Notes: generated from the letters alone by a model not told the origin. A stretch of DNA of 64,000 nucleotides from Jaltomata sinuosa (GCA_003996215.1 QJPP01001441.1:496001-560000); one strand, 5' to 3'. Positions 1 through 11,400 are shown, counted from the first letter of the stretch. Numbers and translations are program-made.

Positions 1-930
1 AATTTTCCTAAATCTTTGTGGGGTCAACCATAATCCCATTCTTGGACACCACGTGCCCCAAGACTACTACAAATTCAACTAGAACTCACAGTTCAAGAAC
101 TTGGCATAAATTTGCTGATCTGTCAAAGTCTAGAGCATAATCCTTAAGTAGTGCTTATGCTCCTCCCTACTCCTTAAGTAGACAAAGATGTCATCAATGA
201 ATACTATCTCAAAGGAGTCTAAATACGACCTAAATACATAGTACATCAAGTCAATGAACTTTATTAGGGCATTGGTCAACCTAAATGACAATACCAAGAA
301 CTTATCATGGCTATATCGACTTATGAAAGCTGTCTTAGGGATGTATGCTGCCTGAATCCTCAACTAATGGTAGCCAAATATCAGGTCAATCTTAGAAAAT
401 ATGGTTGTACCCTGAAGCTAGTCAAATAGGTCATCAATATGTAGCATCAAATACTTATTCTTTATAGTCACCTTATTCAGCTGCCGGTAATTGATACACA
501 TCTGTATAGTGCCATCCTTCTTCTTCACAAAAAGAATAGGAGCACCCCAAGGAGAAACACTTGGAAGGATGAAACCCTTACCCAAAATATCCTGATGCTG
601 AATACTAAGATTCTTCAACTCAGCAAGATCCATACGATAATGTGGAATAGAAATGGGCCAGCTGCCTGGGTCAACATCAATAGCAAAGTCTATATCACGC
701 CCAGCCGGGAGGCTAGGTCAGTCAATAGTAAAGACATCCAAAAACTCACAGACCACAAGAACTGAATCAAGCAAAGGAATGTCAGCACTAACTTCACAAA
801 CATAAGCAAGATAATCCAAACATCCCATCAAAACCTAACTCCTAGCACAAATATAAGAAATGATCCATATTGGTGCATGGATAAGGTAACTATCTTGGCA
901 AAGCAATCCAAGACCACAGAGAAGAGGACA
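1..930 (-). pseudogene. Ty3/gypsy protease C-terminus and RT fragment
   Basis: A minus-strand pol fragment runs off the left edge of the window. At 894-917 it reads the LDCFAK-type motif seen after the protease in this family. At 418-633 it gives the RT fingers (LSIQHQDILGKGFI, then FVKKKDG and NYRQLNKVTIKNKY), and at 190-201 the catalytic FIDD box of the RT palm. The linker between 640 and 840 matches the acidic DIDF-type segment that precedes RT in E5 in this same window. Frames change between pieces and there are in-frame stops, so it cannot make an active polymerase. The LINE at 931-3376 interrupts it, and its upstream protease part reappears at 3377-3485. The RT assignment is secure; the clade is an inference from its similarity to E5. 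Confidence 0.88.
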
Positions 931-1228
931 ACCAGTCCATGTGTAGAAGGTGCACATGGTTGAAGGCGGGGGTTGATAAGAAAGTATTTTCACTTGGTTA
1001 TAAAAATAGAGATTGTTGAAGCATGCCATCACTCAACTTCTGGATCAAAATAGGGTTAACTAGAATTCACCAAAGGTAATAGCTGAAGTGTTTCTATTGT
1101 ACTATTAGGGACTACTGGGAGAAGAGAGGGGACCTCGAAGACAAGCGCAAACTGGAATTATAAAAGATGGTCCACAGTTATCACTAGACCAACAACTAAG
1201 CTTGATTGTTGAGTTTAATGCATAGGAT

Positions 1229-2532
1229 GTGAAAAAAGCAATATGGAGCATTAATGTGAATAAGAGTGCTAGCCCGGATGATTACGAGAGTGGGTTTTAC
1301 AAAGCTTCATGGGAGGTAATAGGCGTAGAAGTCACAGAGGTAGTGTTGGCATTCTTTGGGAATAGTAAATTATTACAGCAACTCAATGCCACAATGATAA
1401 CCTTGATTCCAAAAATTTTGCAGCCCATCAATGCTGCCTAATATAGACCAATCTCTTGCTACAATGTATTATACAAATATATTTCCAAGATGCTGTGTCA
1501 AAGACTAAAGATGGTTTTTACAGAACTGATCTTGAGTGCACAAGAAACCTTTGTCTAGGGGATGTGATTAATACACAATGTACTTATTATTCAAGATCTT
1601 CATAGCAATTACAATAGAAAGACATCTACAAGATGTATGATTAAAATAGATCTACAAAAATCTTATGACATGGTAAGGTGGGACTTCTAGAGGAAATGTT
1701 AAGATGTTATGGATTTCCTCAAAAGTTCATTAGCATTGTTAAGGTGTGTGTTACCTCAACTAAATTCTCTGTGAATGTGAATGGTCAGGGCTATGGTTAT
1801 TTTGCAGGAAGGACGGGTTTAAGACAGGGTAATCCAATCTCACCCCTTTTGTTTGTCCTAGTAATGGAATACCTCTCAAGAACATTAAGGAAAATGGCTC
1901 AACTTCCAGATTTTCATTTTCACCCTATGTGTAAGCAGTTGAAACTAACACATCTTGTGTTTGCAGATGATCTTATGATTTTTCGTAAATGTACTATTGC
2001 CTCAGTTAGAAGAGTTATGGAAGCTCTGAAGCACTTCTCTGACACAACTAGTTTGATAGCAAATATGGAGAAGTCCATCATCTATATTGCAGGAGTGGAT
2101 GATGATATCAAACATGAGGTATTGAATGTCACTGGTTTCTCAATTGGTGAGTTCCCAATGAGGTATCTTGGCTTACCTCTCTCTCCAAGGAAGTGGAATA
2201 AGAAATATTGCCATCAGCTCACTATTAAAATAATGAAAAAGATTAATTCCTTCTCTTCCAGGCACCTTTCATATGCGGAAAGATTGCAAGTTATAACTTT
2301 CATATCCGTATTCATATTAGCAAAAAGAATCTTGAAAGCCGTGGATAGGAAATGTAGAGACTATTTGTGGGGTAGCACTGAAGATAAAAGGAAGACCAAT
2401 CTAGTTGCATGGGAAAAGGTATGTCTCCAAAAAAAGTATGGAGGTTTGAATGTTAGACGTTGTAAAGTGTGGAATATGGCCTCGGTTGGCAAGCTGATTT
2501 GGGCTATAGAAACAAAAGAGGATGATCTTTAG
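1229..2532 (+). pseudogene. LINE ORF2 reverse transcriptase, broken
   Basis: The translation follows the plant L1 RT pattern: AIWSINVNKSASPDDYESGF, YRPISC near 1442, then SPLLFVLVMEYLSR, and the catalytic box FADD at 1960-1971. The YLGLPLSPRKW stretch that follows the palm is also present. The reading frame is damaged. There is TAA at 1439, TAG at 1556, TGA at 1568, a frame change close to 1678, and TAG at 2530 where this family usually has Trp. The catalytic aspartates survive but no continuous product is possible. The enzyme would have copied its own RNA at a nicked chromosomal target. No start codon can be assigned because the 5' end of the element is missing. Confidence 0.9.
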
Positions 2533-3114
2533 GTGAAATTGATACATGGGGTGTATATGAGACAATACATAGATATGTGGAGGCATTGTCTTCCTACTAA
2601 TAGTAGTTGGTATCGGTTCAAATTGAATAAGATTAAGGAAGAAATGCGGAACTGGTATATGAATGATGTCTTCACACTGACTACTTCTAGGAGGTACTCA
2701 GTTTCAGGGGCCTATGAGGAGATGTTGGGTTATAGAGTGAAATTAGAGGTTTCTGATTTGGTATGGTCCACTATGTTGCTGCTGAAACATCGATTTATTA
2801 ATTGGTTGGCGATCCTGGGCAGATTGTTAACCAAAGACAGAATGGCAAGGATACGAATTCCTTATGATAATGCTTACTATTGCTTATGTGAATCTTGTGA
2901 CCTGGAGACACCACTACACTTGTTTGTACAATGTCATTGGAGCTCTAGACTTTGGGATGCAATTACAAATTGGTTGGGTCAGAAGTTTCAAATGAGGGGT
3001 GTGCGTAAGAGTCTTCAGAGGATCAAACAAAAGCATTGGAAATCAATGAAGAAGAAAGTTATGGATGTTGCAATAGGAAGCTTAGTTTATCATACCTGGG
3101 AGGTTAGAAATTAG
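2533..3114 (+). pseudogene. LINE C-terminal zinc-binding (zf-RVT-like) region
   Basis: This continues the frame of the RT after the TAG at 2530-2532. The segment RRYSVSGAYEEM, then VWSTMLLLKHRFINWLAILG, and the cysteine-bearing run YYCLCESCDLETPLHLFVQC match the zinc-binding domain that follows RT in plant LINEs. It is one uninterrupted frame of 193 residues, better preserved than the RT in front of it, and ends TWEVRN then TAG. About 250 bp of 3' untranslated sequence leads to the A-run at 3367. It is a domain of the same ORF2 rather than a separate gene. Confidence 0.85.
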
Positions 3115-3376
3115 ACATTATTTAGGAGACAAAATGTAATTGGAGAATACAAATTAACACAGATACAATTTGAAATTATGGAGAGAATTGGATTATTTTT
3201 GAAGTTTATAAAGTATAGGAGATGTAGAGCTTTCATACAAAGGCTATTGTAAATAGTGGTAATTTCCCAGAGGATGTATTACCTTAGCACTCTTCCTAGA
3301 AGGTAGTCGAGGTACGTAGTGCTCTTTAGGTGTATTTTCTTGCTGGTATATGGTAATTTTTCACGTTTATTACCAA

Positions 3377-3485
3377 AAAAAAAGTAAAACAAGATTTGCT
3401 CAAGTGTCATACTCCCAAATAGTCACCACGCAAGATCTAAATACCTAATCCACTACTAAAGAATCCTCCACGGGAGTTCTTTAGG
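3377..3485 (-). pseudogene. Gypsy protease remnant, other side of the LINE
   Basis: The plus-strand text aagatttgctcaagtgtcat and agtcaccacgcaagatctaa lines up base for base, with some substitutions, with E5 protease at 46446-46560 in the same orientation. It is therefore the upstream continuation of the fragment at 1-930. The alignment fades after about 3485, where sequence of a different element begins. It is too short and damaged to read as protein on its own; the call rests on this within-window comparison. Confidence 0.65.
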
Positions 3486-3924
3486 TAAAATCATTGCTTT
3501 GATTATGTGTGTGGGAATTAATTAAATTAGAGGCTTAAAAGTGAGAATTGTTATAATTTCCTTGCTTGGGACTTATTAGTTAATCTTATTATTCATGTGT
3601 CTCCCTTTTACTTGATTTGTATGAATGATTGGTTTAGGTGTACAACCTTTAAACGAGACTCTGGTGAAGTCTGAGCAACCATTATTGTGTATTAAGCGAT
3701 GATTCCTGATGATAGATTGGGTGACATATTTCTTACGGGAAATCACTATCCTGATGTTTAATTGTGTCATTAAGGGCCTATTCTTGTACATGTGCTTGAT
3801 TGGTTAACCATTTTTGGGAAGTTTGAGTACCCGTTAAGTTAGAATTGCGTTAGCATTTAATGGTTTAAATTCTAAATGTTCAAGAATATGTCTTGTTCCA
3901 CTGTTTAGGGATGTACAGACTGCA

Positions 3925-4150
3925 TGCCTTGTTGTGCGGTCGCACATGCCCCGAACCAGCTAAGAAGAAGGTACCCTGCACTTCCTGGGCCTATACGGTG
4001 CATGTGCGGTCTGCACGTCTTGGTGGGCAGCCGTATAATCCCTCTGCACACCCAAAACTCTACCCCTATTGCCTGACTTTCGCTTGTTTTGGCCACACAA
4101 GCTGGTGTGCTCCTGCACACTGGCATGTGCGGATTGCACAAGCCCTTATC
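3925..4150 (+). repeat. GC-rich self-complementary word cluster (gtgcggtcgcac type)
   Basis: Repeated words of the form tgtgcggtcgcaca, gtgcatgtgcggtctgcac and gcatgtgcggattgcacaag fill this stretch. The 6-bp arms TGTGCG and CGCACA at 3933-3946 are separated by only 2 bp. The composition stands out from the AT-rich flanks. A related set of words lies at 35630-35850. Short open frames on both strands here are by-products of the repeat. Confidence 0.7.
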
Positions 4151-4281
4151 CAATAGTGTCTCATTAATTCAAATGCATTCCTTTTAAAAAAAATCATTTT
4201 ATATATTTCTTTTCATGTTCCTATCATAAAAAACACAAAAATATTTTGTTTTATTTTGTTTTCTCACCCTTCTTTTCAAGA

Positions 4282-5957
4282 ATGACTTCAAACCATCCGA
4301 CCCAAACGTATGAAACTAAGAAGGCCACATCCAAAGGCAAAGCCAAGTCTCCTCTCGAGCCTTTAGTCCCAGTAGATCTACACCAATATTCTTCTTTTGA
4401 CCCAATAATGTAAGAGGCTATCTTAAAGTCTAAAGAAGAGGAGGCCAAAATAGATGAAATAAGAAAGAAATTAGGGGAATATAAGGTGATATATTAGGTA
4501 CGAGCATGAGAGAGTTGTATCTTAAGGGAAGACAATTGTACAATTTTAATGAGGAGAAGAAGTTTAATTTGAAAGGTGTGAAAAGGCATTCCCCAATATT
4601 GAAGATCTGATAGAAAAGAGGGATTGGGATCTGTTTGTTGACCATTCAGGTTTCTATTTTTTTGAGTTGGACCGAGAGTTCTTTTCTTCTTATTGGGCCA
4701 TAATAAAACAAAAGAAATATTCTGGTCATGTCAAGGACCATCCATGCCTGCAAAGTATGATTGTGAAGGGTGTTGAGGTAGATTTCTCCCCAAAAGAAAT
4801 CAACCATATTTATTTTGATGAAGATGGAATGACGGGTACCAGGTATGTAGAGAAAATTGTTGACAAGTACAATTAATTTTCTTGGTTCACATTGGTTATT
4901 GCTAAAGGGATATAAGCCTGGACTACAACTGGTGATCTAATATTAAAAAGAGACTAATCTATTTCTGAAAAACATTGGTTGATCTTTATTTGGTCTAGCC
5001 TCACCTTGTCCAAAAATGAGAATAAGATCCCAATTGAGAAGGTGATTTTGTTTGCTTGAATTATAGATCATATTGCATTAAATGTTGGTGAGATTATGGC
5101 CATGGAGTTGTGAAATCGTCTTAGACAGAAGGAAACTTCCTTACCACTCCTATGTCTTATCTCCTACACATGCCCATGCCAAGGTCCTATGATTATAAGA
5201 ATTGATAAGTAGGTGACTCCATTTGGTATGATTGATCTGACCCTGAGTCAGGACGTGGAGAACCTATTCACTTAGAAGAAAAAAGTGGCAAAATTAGTAA
5301 GGCCTTCTTCAGCTGAGGCAGTGCTTCTAGATTCAGTGAATTTTCTCGAGGTTTTTCTTCCTACCACTTTGAGTTCTACTGATCCCACTTCTGAGGTACC
5401 CTTATTTCCAGCTCTTATTTAGCCCCTTCCAAACCTTTTTGTCTTATATTTGGTGACTTGCAGCAGGTGGAAAATATGACTCTGAAGAATAATTTGACAT
5501 TGAGTCAGTTAGTCACCGATATTCCTAAATACATTCAAGTTATGATCTAGAAGTCTTTGGAGCTTTTCAGACTCATCTCAGCTAGATAGATACTAGAGTG
5601 ACTACCCTCGAGGGGAAGAGATCTGATGATGCCCTTGACATGATTCAGGCCGACTTGGTACAGGTAAAGACTGATGTCAAGGCATTCCAGACTAATTTCA
5701 ATCTCTTTGATGCCTCAATTCTACCTCACTAAGGATTTATGGGAAGTGTATTACCGATTGATGAGTTTCTTGGAGGTGGTACTAGCTCTGTGCCCAAGGG
5801 TGATAATGTTGAAGGCTTAGAGACAAAAAATGATGAGTTAGAGGGTACTGATGAGGTTTATATAACACAAACACTGAACAAGGAGCAGCAGATACATATG
5901 GCGACTCAATCGTTGATGGATGATCAGACTACCCAACTGGTGGGGCTAGTTTGAGTT
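4282..5957 (+). pseudogene. Putative plant transposon protein (Transposase_32-like), broken
   Basis: The start ATG at 4282 follows an A-rich leader and opens with a basic, Ser/Lys/Pro-rich segment (KATSKGKAKSPLEPLVPVDL). The core at 4667-4876 (EFFSSYWAIIKQ, VKGVEVDFSPKEINHIYF) resembles the putative plant transposon protein domain common in Solanaceae repeats; this is recognition from memory. Downstream, around 5540-5720, is a polar heptad-like stretch (THLSQIDTRVTTLEG, DMIQADLVQVKTDVKAFQ) that could form a coiled coil. The tail at 5739-5954 is acidic and Gln-rich. Many in-frame stops and several frame changes separate these pieces. The function of the family is not known to me; it may be a gag-like or accessory product of Tat-type elements. 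Confidence 0.6.
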
Positions 5958-6258
5958 CCCATATCCCTGCAGACATGGTTCACTCTTCATCTATCTAGAT
6001 CTTGAGTGTTGGGGCTCAGGAGCAGCCTTCAATCCCTATCACATGAACCTAATTTTAGGAGGATCTTCTCATATTTACTTCCATATTACCACCGGCCACT
6101 ACTGATATTGATCCAAATGCCTAGTGCACTTTAGGGAGTCCCTACCTCTTTATCTTGTTATACTCGTATCAATTGGTGACAATGATATTTCCATAGTTGG
6201 GGATAGGGTGTTAATATTTTTGATGGATTGTATATTTTACTTTGTGATACAGTTGGTG

Positions 6259-6497
6259 CCCTTGTCGGGTTTAGTTTGTTATTTGGCATATTTGATTACC
6301 CTTGTCGAGCCTATTTTGTATATTTGTTATGCTTGCACCCTTGTCAGGACTATTTTTTATATTTATTATGCTTGCGCCCTTGTTGGGCTTGATCTTATGA
6401 GTTTTGGGTTGTGATGCCATTATCGAGCAGTTCATTATTGCTTGATATATTAAATCCATTGCTGGGTCATTTAGCATATCTATTATTCTATTACCCA
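6259..6497 (+). repeat. Six-copy 39-40-bp minisatellite
   Basis: The anchor cccttgtcggg recurs, with substitutions, at 6259, 6299, 6338, 6377, 6417 and 6457, giving spacings of 40, 39, 39, 40 and 40 bp. The rest of each unit is a T-rich phrase such as tattttgtatatttgttatg. The first four copies resemble each other more than the last two. The membrane-like open frame read across it is a product of the repeat and not a gene. Confidence 0.85.
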
Positions 6498-6942
6498 TAC
6501 AAACTTTGAGATTACAAATCGCGCTTCATGCCTTTTCCAAACTTGTTTTATTGATATATAAAGAGTTTTGACTCAAATTTTCCTCTTGTAAATAGAGAGT
6601 GAATACACTCTGAGGGTTTTCTTTATACTAATAGTATTTCCCAAGGATCATTTTATTTAATTTTGTTTATTTTGATTATCAAACCGGGTGGCATTTCCCT
6701 ATGATAGATGGAATATGCGACATTCTTAAGAGAAAATGTCTTATTTTAGGTTAGTGTGTCGAGTCTAGTCAAACTTGATTTTAGTGTTACCATCAAAATA
6801 TTTTGAAAAGGAAATGAGTTTTGATTAAAAAAAAGAGAGAAAAGAAAGTTACTATCAAGCATTCTCATTAGTAATGATCTTTAAATTCATCACTTTGATT
6901 TTTTTTCACAAAATAATATCTTTTTATTTAGAATAGCTTATC
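6498..6942. other. AT-rich tail, no gene
   Basis: This AT-rich sequence, with A-runs near 6828 and a T-run near 6901, lies between the minisatellite and the 5' LTR of E1. It contains a purine-rich patch (aaaaaaaagagagaaaagaa) near 6828. Nothing codes here. It is probably the 3' non-coding part of the Tat-like element. Confidence 0.5.
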
Positions 6943-9079
6943 TGTAATGACCTATTCCATCATTATAGTGTGGTTGGGATGTAAGATCTCGGTTAGACAT
7001 TTTCCCCAAGTTGAGAGTTGATAAAACTCAGGCTTGGGTGAGTTTTGATAGAAATCTCGTGTTATGTGTTTAAGTGGTATTTCTTGTTTCAAGGTGTAAT
7101 GTTTGATATTTTGGTGTTCCAGGGTGGACAGTCGAGTTATGTAGGGTCCTATATAATGTTTTGGGATGGAAAAGGGGTTCATAAAACTCCAGTTATAGTG
7201 GTTACAACTCAGGATTAATTCGTGATGTCTAGAAATCAAGGTTGTGTTATGAAATATGGTGTTTTAAACGTGTTTCTGACATTCTATTTTTGTTTTCACT
7301 GCAATGGTATATTTTCCACCATAGTGAGTCCGTCATAGCAAATAAGTTCTACCGTAGTGAGCCTGATGAGTAGTCAAAGCTCTTTGTAGAGAGATAAGTC
7401 CCACCACGGAGGTCTCGTTGTAGCGTGAAAAGGACTATTGTGGCGAGTGAGGGGCAGATTACCTGACTTAAGTTAGTTTTCAGTGTTTATTTCCCCAAAA
7501 CTCTAAGTTTTGTTCTAGTGTTCCAAGAAGACAATTTCAAAAGATTAAGTACATTTTCCTTTATTCGAGGTAAATTATTTCATAAACCTCTTTGTTTAAC
7601 AATCATTAATCCTTGTAGGATCATCAGATTGTGGTTAAATGGTGAAATTATGGGTTTCGAGACCTAAAAGTATGAAAAGTGGGAAAAACCCTACAGGTAA
7701 TTATAATTTCACCTAAAATTAATCCTAGGATGTTATTTAACACTTTCTAGCATGAATTTGATAGTTCCTAACATGTTTTGAATGAATTGGGAACCTTGGG
7801 TTTCATAAAGGTTTGACCTTTTGCATAAAAATGACTAAAAAGGAGAAATTTGATTAGAAACCTTTTGAAAGTTGATCATATGAATAATGTGAGGCTAGTT
7901 GATGATTATTTTACCCTTTGGGAATGCTAAAGATCTTGAACGAGAGTAGAATTAGTGGGTTAAATCCCCAAGGCCTGAAATGAAGGAGTAAATAATTAAT
8001 TACTTTTGTACTTGTTTGATTTTAAACTTTTCACGTGTTGAGGCATTAAGAAAAGGGAAGGCTTCAGCGATCAAACTTGCTTGAGTCGAGAATCCTTCAT
8101 TCAAGGTAAGTTACAGTTTAATTAGAGTTGAGACTTATGTAGTGCTTGTATGTGTTTGAATTAAATGACTTGGAATTGGTTTTCAAACGTGTTTGAGTTA
8201 ATGATTGTGATCATGTTGTATGCTTGAATGAATAAGTTGTGTTTACATAATATTGATTAAAATAAATTAAATAATAGAGTGTAAATGAGATTAGTGCATT
8301 GTGTATATCCTGAAAGGTAGAAACTTAGAACCATAGGTTCATATTGTTAGTTAAAGCGGGTACCATGAGCCGGTATGGATATTGACATTGGTTATTGTTA
8401 TTATAACCGGGTACCATGAGTTGGTATGGGTATTGTCATTCATTTTGTTATAATAGATCCCTATCATGAGCTAGTATAGTACATGGACCCTGGTGCATCC
8501 TCTGTAGGTCATGACTAGTAGGGTAGAAATAAGTTCTTTTAGTATGTGTGTACACATTTTTAGTTACTTTTACATTGTTGATAGATAGTGTAAGTTGGAA
8601 CGGTGAATTGAGATAAACCAAAGGAAATGAGTATAATCGTGAAGGTTAGGTGGACATAGATACTACCCTGTACACTTCTTTTATTGAGTGCAAATTGTGT
8701 TATAGAGGCTCCGATGCAACCTCACCTCTAGCTAGGACTGCTATTACGATTCAAGAGTGAGCATTACATCTCAGGCTGTCGTAGATCCTCACTTGGTAAT
8801 TGTCATGGTTTCCGAGGATAAAACTCTTATGTTTATTAATTTGTGACATCTTATATATGTTTGGTTTTCTTAGAGTTCATGTACACGACATTTGGATCTT
8901 GGGAAAATGTAATAGATAGTTGATTTCACTGCACTTTTATTATATTACTCTTGATTAATGTTGGTTTTTGCATTATTCTTCTAAAATTTTGCTAAGTGGA
9001 TGGGTTACGGTTTGGGTTAGATGGTTCTCCCACCAGAGGGTTAATGTGGGTGTCGTTCACGATCATTTGGGTCATGATA
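6943..9079 (+). repeat. 5' LTR of E1
   Basis: It starts TGTAATGACC and ends at GTCATGATA just before the primer-binding site. It aligns along its length with 31823-34188, for example ttgagagttgataaaa near the start and gatgggttacggtttgggtt near the end. Length is 2137 bp. It contains a cluster of short self-complementary words at 7310-7450, and a degenerate repeat beginning gggtaccatgagc at 8358, 8409 and about 8459 (51-bp spacing). The open frames inside have no coding support. Confidence 0.85.
8358..8500 (+). repeat. Three 51-bp units inside the E1 LTR
   Basis: Units carrying ggtaccatgagccggtatgg are spaced 51 and about 50 bp apart. The matching part of the 3' LTR (about 33238-33370) holds the same words, and the LTR of E3 has a complementary version with a 39-bp period. 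It is a tandem repeat that predates insertion of these copies. Confidence 0.75.
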
Positions 9080-9083
9080 AATT

Positions 9084-9096
9084 TGGTATCAGAGCC
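9084..9096 (+). promoter_or_regulatory. Primer-binding site (initiator tRNA-Met)
   Basis: The sequence tggtatcagagcc lies 4 bp after the LTR end. It is the standard plant retrotransposon match to the 3' end of initiator methionine tRNA, which primes minus-strand DNA synthesis. It is intact here. Confidence 0.9.
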
Positions 9097-9296
9097 CTTG
9101 GTTAATAGATCTCATTGTACACAAACTAGTCTAGTAGAGTCTTGTGGAATGGTACGGAGACGTCTATACTTTTCTTTGAGAGGCTAAAAGATATTAGGAA
9201 AACTCAACTTTTTCTTTCCTTTGTGGTATTACTTGATTCCAATTGGTATATGTTGATCCAAATTGGTATCTGGCTCTTTCACTCTTATTCTTATAG

Positions 9297-10760
9297 ATGG
9301 TAAGAATATGTGCTTCAAAAACAAGAGTAGCGGTGCCTGAACTAATCACTAAGTCTGTCATTTATGGTAGGGGACATTAAAGAGGAGGAAGAGGTAGGGG
9401 AAGGAGGGGAGTGCCCCCCAGAGCTATAGCACCAGCTCGAAAGAGGTCAGTGTCTTGTCCCCTACATGAGGATCTTCCTGAGGTTGTCTAGAATGAAGCA
9501 GTATCGATTTAGAATGATGAGGAAACACCATTTTAGGAAGGTGCATCTCTGGCTCAGATGTCATTAGTTATTATTTATCAGGTCCTGAGTTTTCTGAGTG
9601 GGCTGGTAGGGATCAAAACCACACCTGCAGTTCCTACTGTACAATATTCGGGGGTGCAACATGATACTTATATAGCTCCTCGGATAGATGCGGCTTCAGA
9701 GATAGGTATTTTTCCACAACCAATAATATGTCCAGTAATAATCGGCGGTCAACATGATCTTTTCTGCAAGTTTGTTAAAATAAAGCCTCCTATCATCAAT
9801 GGCATAGAGTATGAGGATGCTTACAAATTCATTATTGAATACAATGACAAACTGCATAGGATGGGTATAGTTGATAGGTATTTCATCACTTCTCCGCTGC
9901 AGGTTGACACAAAAATGTGGTGGAGGTCTTTGGTTGAGTGTAGGCCTACTGTGTCAGTCCCAATGACTTGGAGTCAGTCTTACCAGGTGTTTCTAGAGAA
10001 GTACGTGCTACGTACTATGCATGACAGAAGGAGAGATGAATTTGCTAATTTAAGTAAGGAAATTTCTTAGTTGCATCCTATGAGGCTGAGTTCTATTCAC
10101 TTACCTGGTATTCAAAACAATTAATCATACTGAAAAGGAACAGATTTGCCATTTCGTGAAGAGGTTGAACACTGGGCTTTAGATTTCAGCTCTACAGGTT
10201 GCATTGTTTGGCAGGTCTTTTCAGGAAGTTAGTGAGTTTGTGAAAAATGTTGAAGGTGTGAAATAAAGCGGTTAAGCAAAGATTGTTTCAAAGAAACCCC
10301 GGTCAAGGGCCAATTTCAATAGAAAGTATTCTAGGGGTCAAAGTTTATAGGGATACCCTAAATGCCCTATTCAATCTGTAATGCATGTGTCTGCTGGGGA
10401 TCCATCAGGGGCCATCCATCATTCGTCAAATTTTTGTGCTTATCTCACTTTGTTTGCTCTGGTTCAATGACCCACCTTGAAGTGTGCTTGCTATTAGAGT
10501 TGTAAGGTTGGTCATATTTGGAGGAATTGTCTAATATCTCAACAAATATGTCAGTAGCAGGATCCCAGAACTTTGATAGGTAGAAAAGGTAATAGGTATG
10601 TGCATGGCAGGTAGGGTGGTCACACAACTTGTAGGGGTGGAACTCAGCCTAAATGGGGCAGTGGTAATGCTGGCAAATATGGTAATCATCCCAATAGGGG
10701 TGGTGCACAGAAAAATGGGTGGAATTACTTCTACACCTTTTTGGGAAAGTCCGAGGCAAA
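9297..10760 (+). pseudogene. E1 gag, broken
   Basis: ATG 9297 opens MVRICASKTR, followed by a Gly/Arg-rich run (GRGRRG) typical of Tekay-like gag N-termini. There is TAA at about 9376. The capsid part is the ORF at 9558-10070, with KPPIINGIEYEDAYKFI and WSQSYQVFLEKYVLRTM followed by RRDEFANL, which matches the conserved retrotransposon gag domain. A stop follows at 10068. Around 10498-10540 a damaged CCHC knuckle is visible (CKVGHIWRNC with the first half changed). The basic Asn/Gly-rich linker before protease follows. Gag would form the virus-like particle that packages element RNA. Many stops rule out function. Confidence 0.85.
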
Positions 10761-11400
10761 GGCATTAGATGCAGTGATCACAGGTACTATTCTTATTTGT
10801 GACCGCATGGCTTCAGTTTTATCTGATCCTGGTTCTACTTTCTTATATGTATCTACTGGTTTTGCTGGGTGATTAGACATGGTTTGTGAATTTCTTGATT
10901 TTACTATTAATGTGTCTACTCCGATTAAGGATTTTGTGATGGTTGATAGAGTTTTTTGTGCTTGTCTTGTCATATTTGTGGGGTGAAAGACTTGGGCTGA
11001 TTTGATAATTCGGTACATGGTGGATTTTGATATCATTCTGAGAATGAGTTGGTTATCTCCTCACTATGTTGTATTCGACTGTAATGCTAAGACAATGACC
11101 GTTCCTATGCATGGGTGGGATAGAGTTGAGTGGGAGGGTAATTATAGTCCTACTCCCGTGAAAATTATATATTTCCAGCGTTCCTAGAGTTTGATTTAAA
11201 AGGGGTGTTTGGCATTGTTGGCACATCTCCATAACACTAGTGCAGAGGTCCCATCTATCGAGTCAGTTCTCGTGGTGTATGAGTTTCAAGAGGTACGTCT
11301 TGTGGATTTTCCTATCATGCCATTGGACAGTGATATCGACTTTTGTGTTGATCTTGAGCCAAATATGCATCCCATTTCTACCCCCTTTATAATATGGCGC
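10761..11400 (+). pseudogene. E1 aspartic protease, broken
   Basis: The segment begins SEAKALDAVITGTILICD and includes the active-site motif DPGST, with its catalytic Asp codon at 10825-10827. MVDFDIILRMSWLSPHYVVF, in the ORF at 11002-11187, is the family's second protease half and is followed by DCNAKTMT. The acidic linker SDIDFCVDLEP, at 11209-11412, leads to RT. Stops at about 10870, 10984 and 11187 break the frame. Protease would cut the gag-pol polyprotein. The catalytic motif survives although the ORF does not. Confidence 0.85.

Larger units (their letters stand above)
931..3376 (+). mobile_element. 5'-truncated plant LINE (L1-like) remnant
   Basis: A non-LTR retrotransposon copy keeps only the linker before RT, the RT and the C-terminal zinc-binding segment. 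It ends in an adenine run at 3367-3375. The 5' end falls inside the pre-RT region: KYFHLVIK and HAITQLLDQN around 980-1050 are typical of plant L1 ORF2. Endonuclease and ORF1 are absent, which is usual for incomplete target-primed reverse transcription. Both sides are minus-strand gypsy protease sequence, so the element landed inside an older gypsy copy. About 35-40 bp of the target, judged against E5 at 46410-46446, seems missing at the junction. No clear target duplication was found. The left boundary is uncertain by about 20 bp. Confidence 0.85.
3486..6942 (+). mobile_element. Partial Tat/Athila-like element with plant-transposon ORF
   Basis: This block lies between the old gypsy fragment and the 5' LTR of E1. 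It holds a GC-rich self-complementary repeat cluster (3925-4150), an A-rich leader, a damaged ORF starting at ATG 4282, a 40-bp minisatellite (6259-6497) and an AT-rich tail. The order of leader, gag-like ORF and 3' minisatellite is typical of non-autonomous or decayed Tat-lineage LTR elements. No RT or integrase is visible, so the lineage is an inference. E1 may have inserted into it, with the Tat-like sequence at 34189-36795 as the other half, but no shared LTR or duplication proves this. Bases 3486-3900 hold AT-rich sequence with no recognised feature. Confidence 0.55.

Noticed and set aside
3893..4156. Overlapping open frames on both strands (87 and 82 residues)
   Set aside because: Both lie in the GC-rich repeated-word cluster; Cys/His-rich appearance comes from tgtgcg/cgcaca repeats. 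No start context or family match.
6124..6414. 96-residue hydrophobic, membrane-like frame
   Set aside because: It spans the 40-bp minisatellite; the repeated residues mirror the DNA repeat.
6259..6497. CRISPR-like array
   Set aside because: The units are head-to-tail with no unique spacers, in a plant nuclear context.
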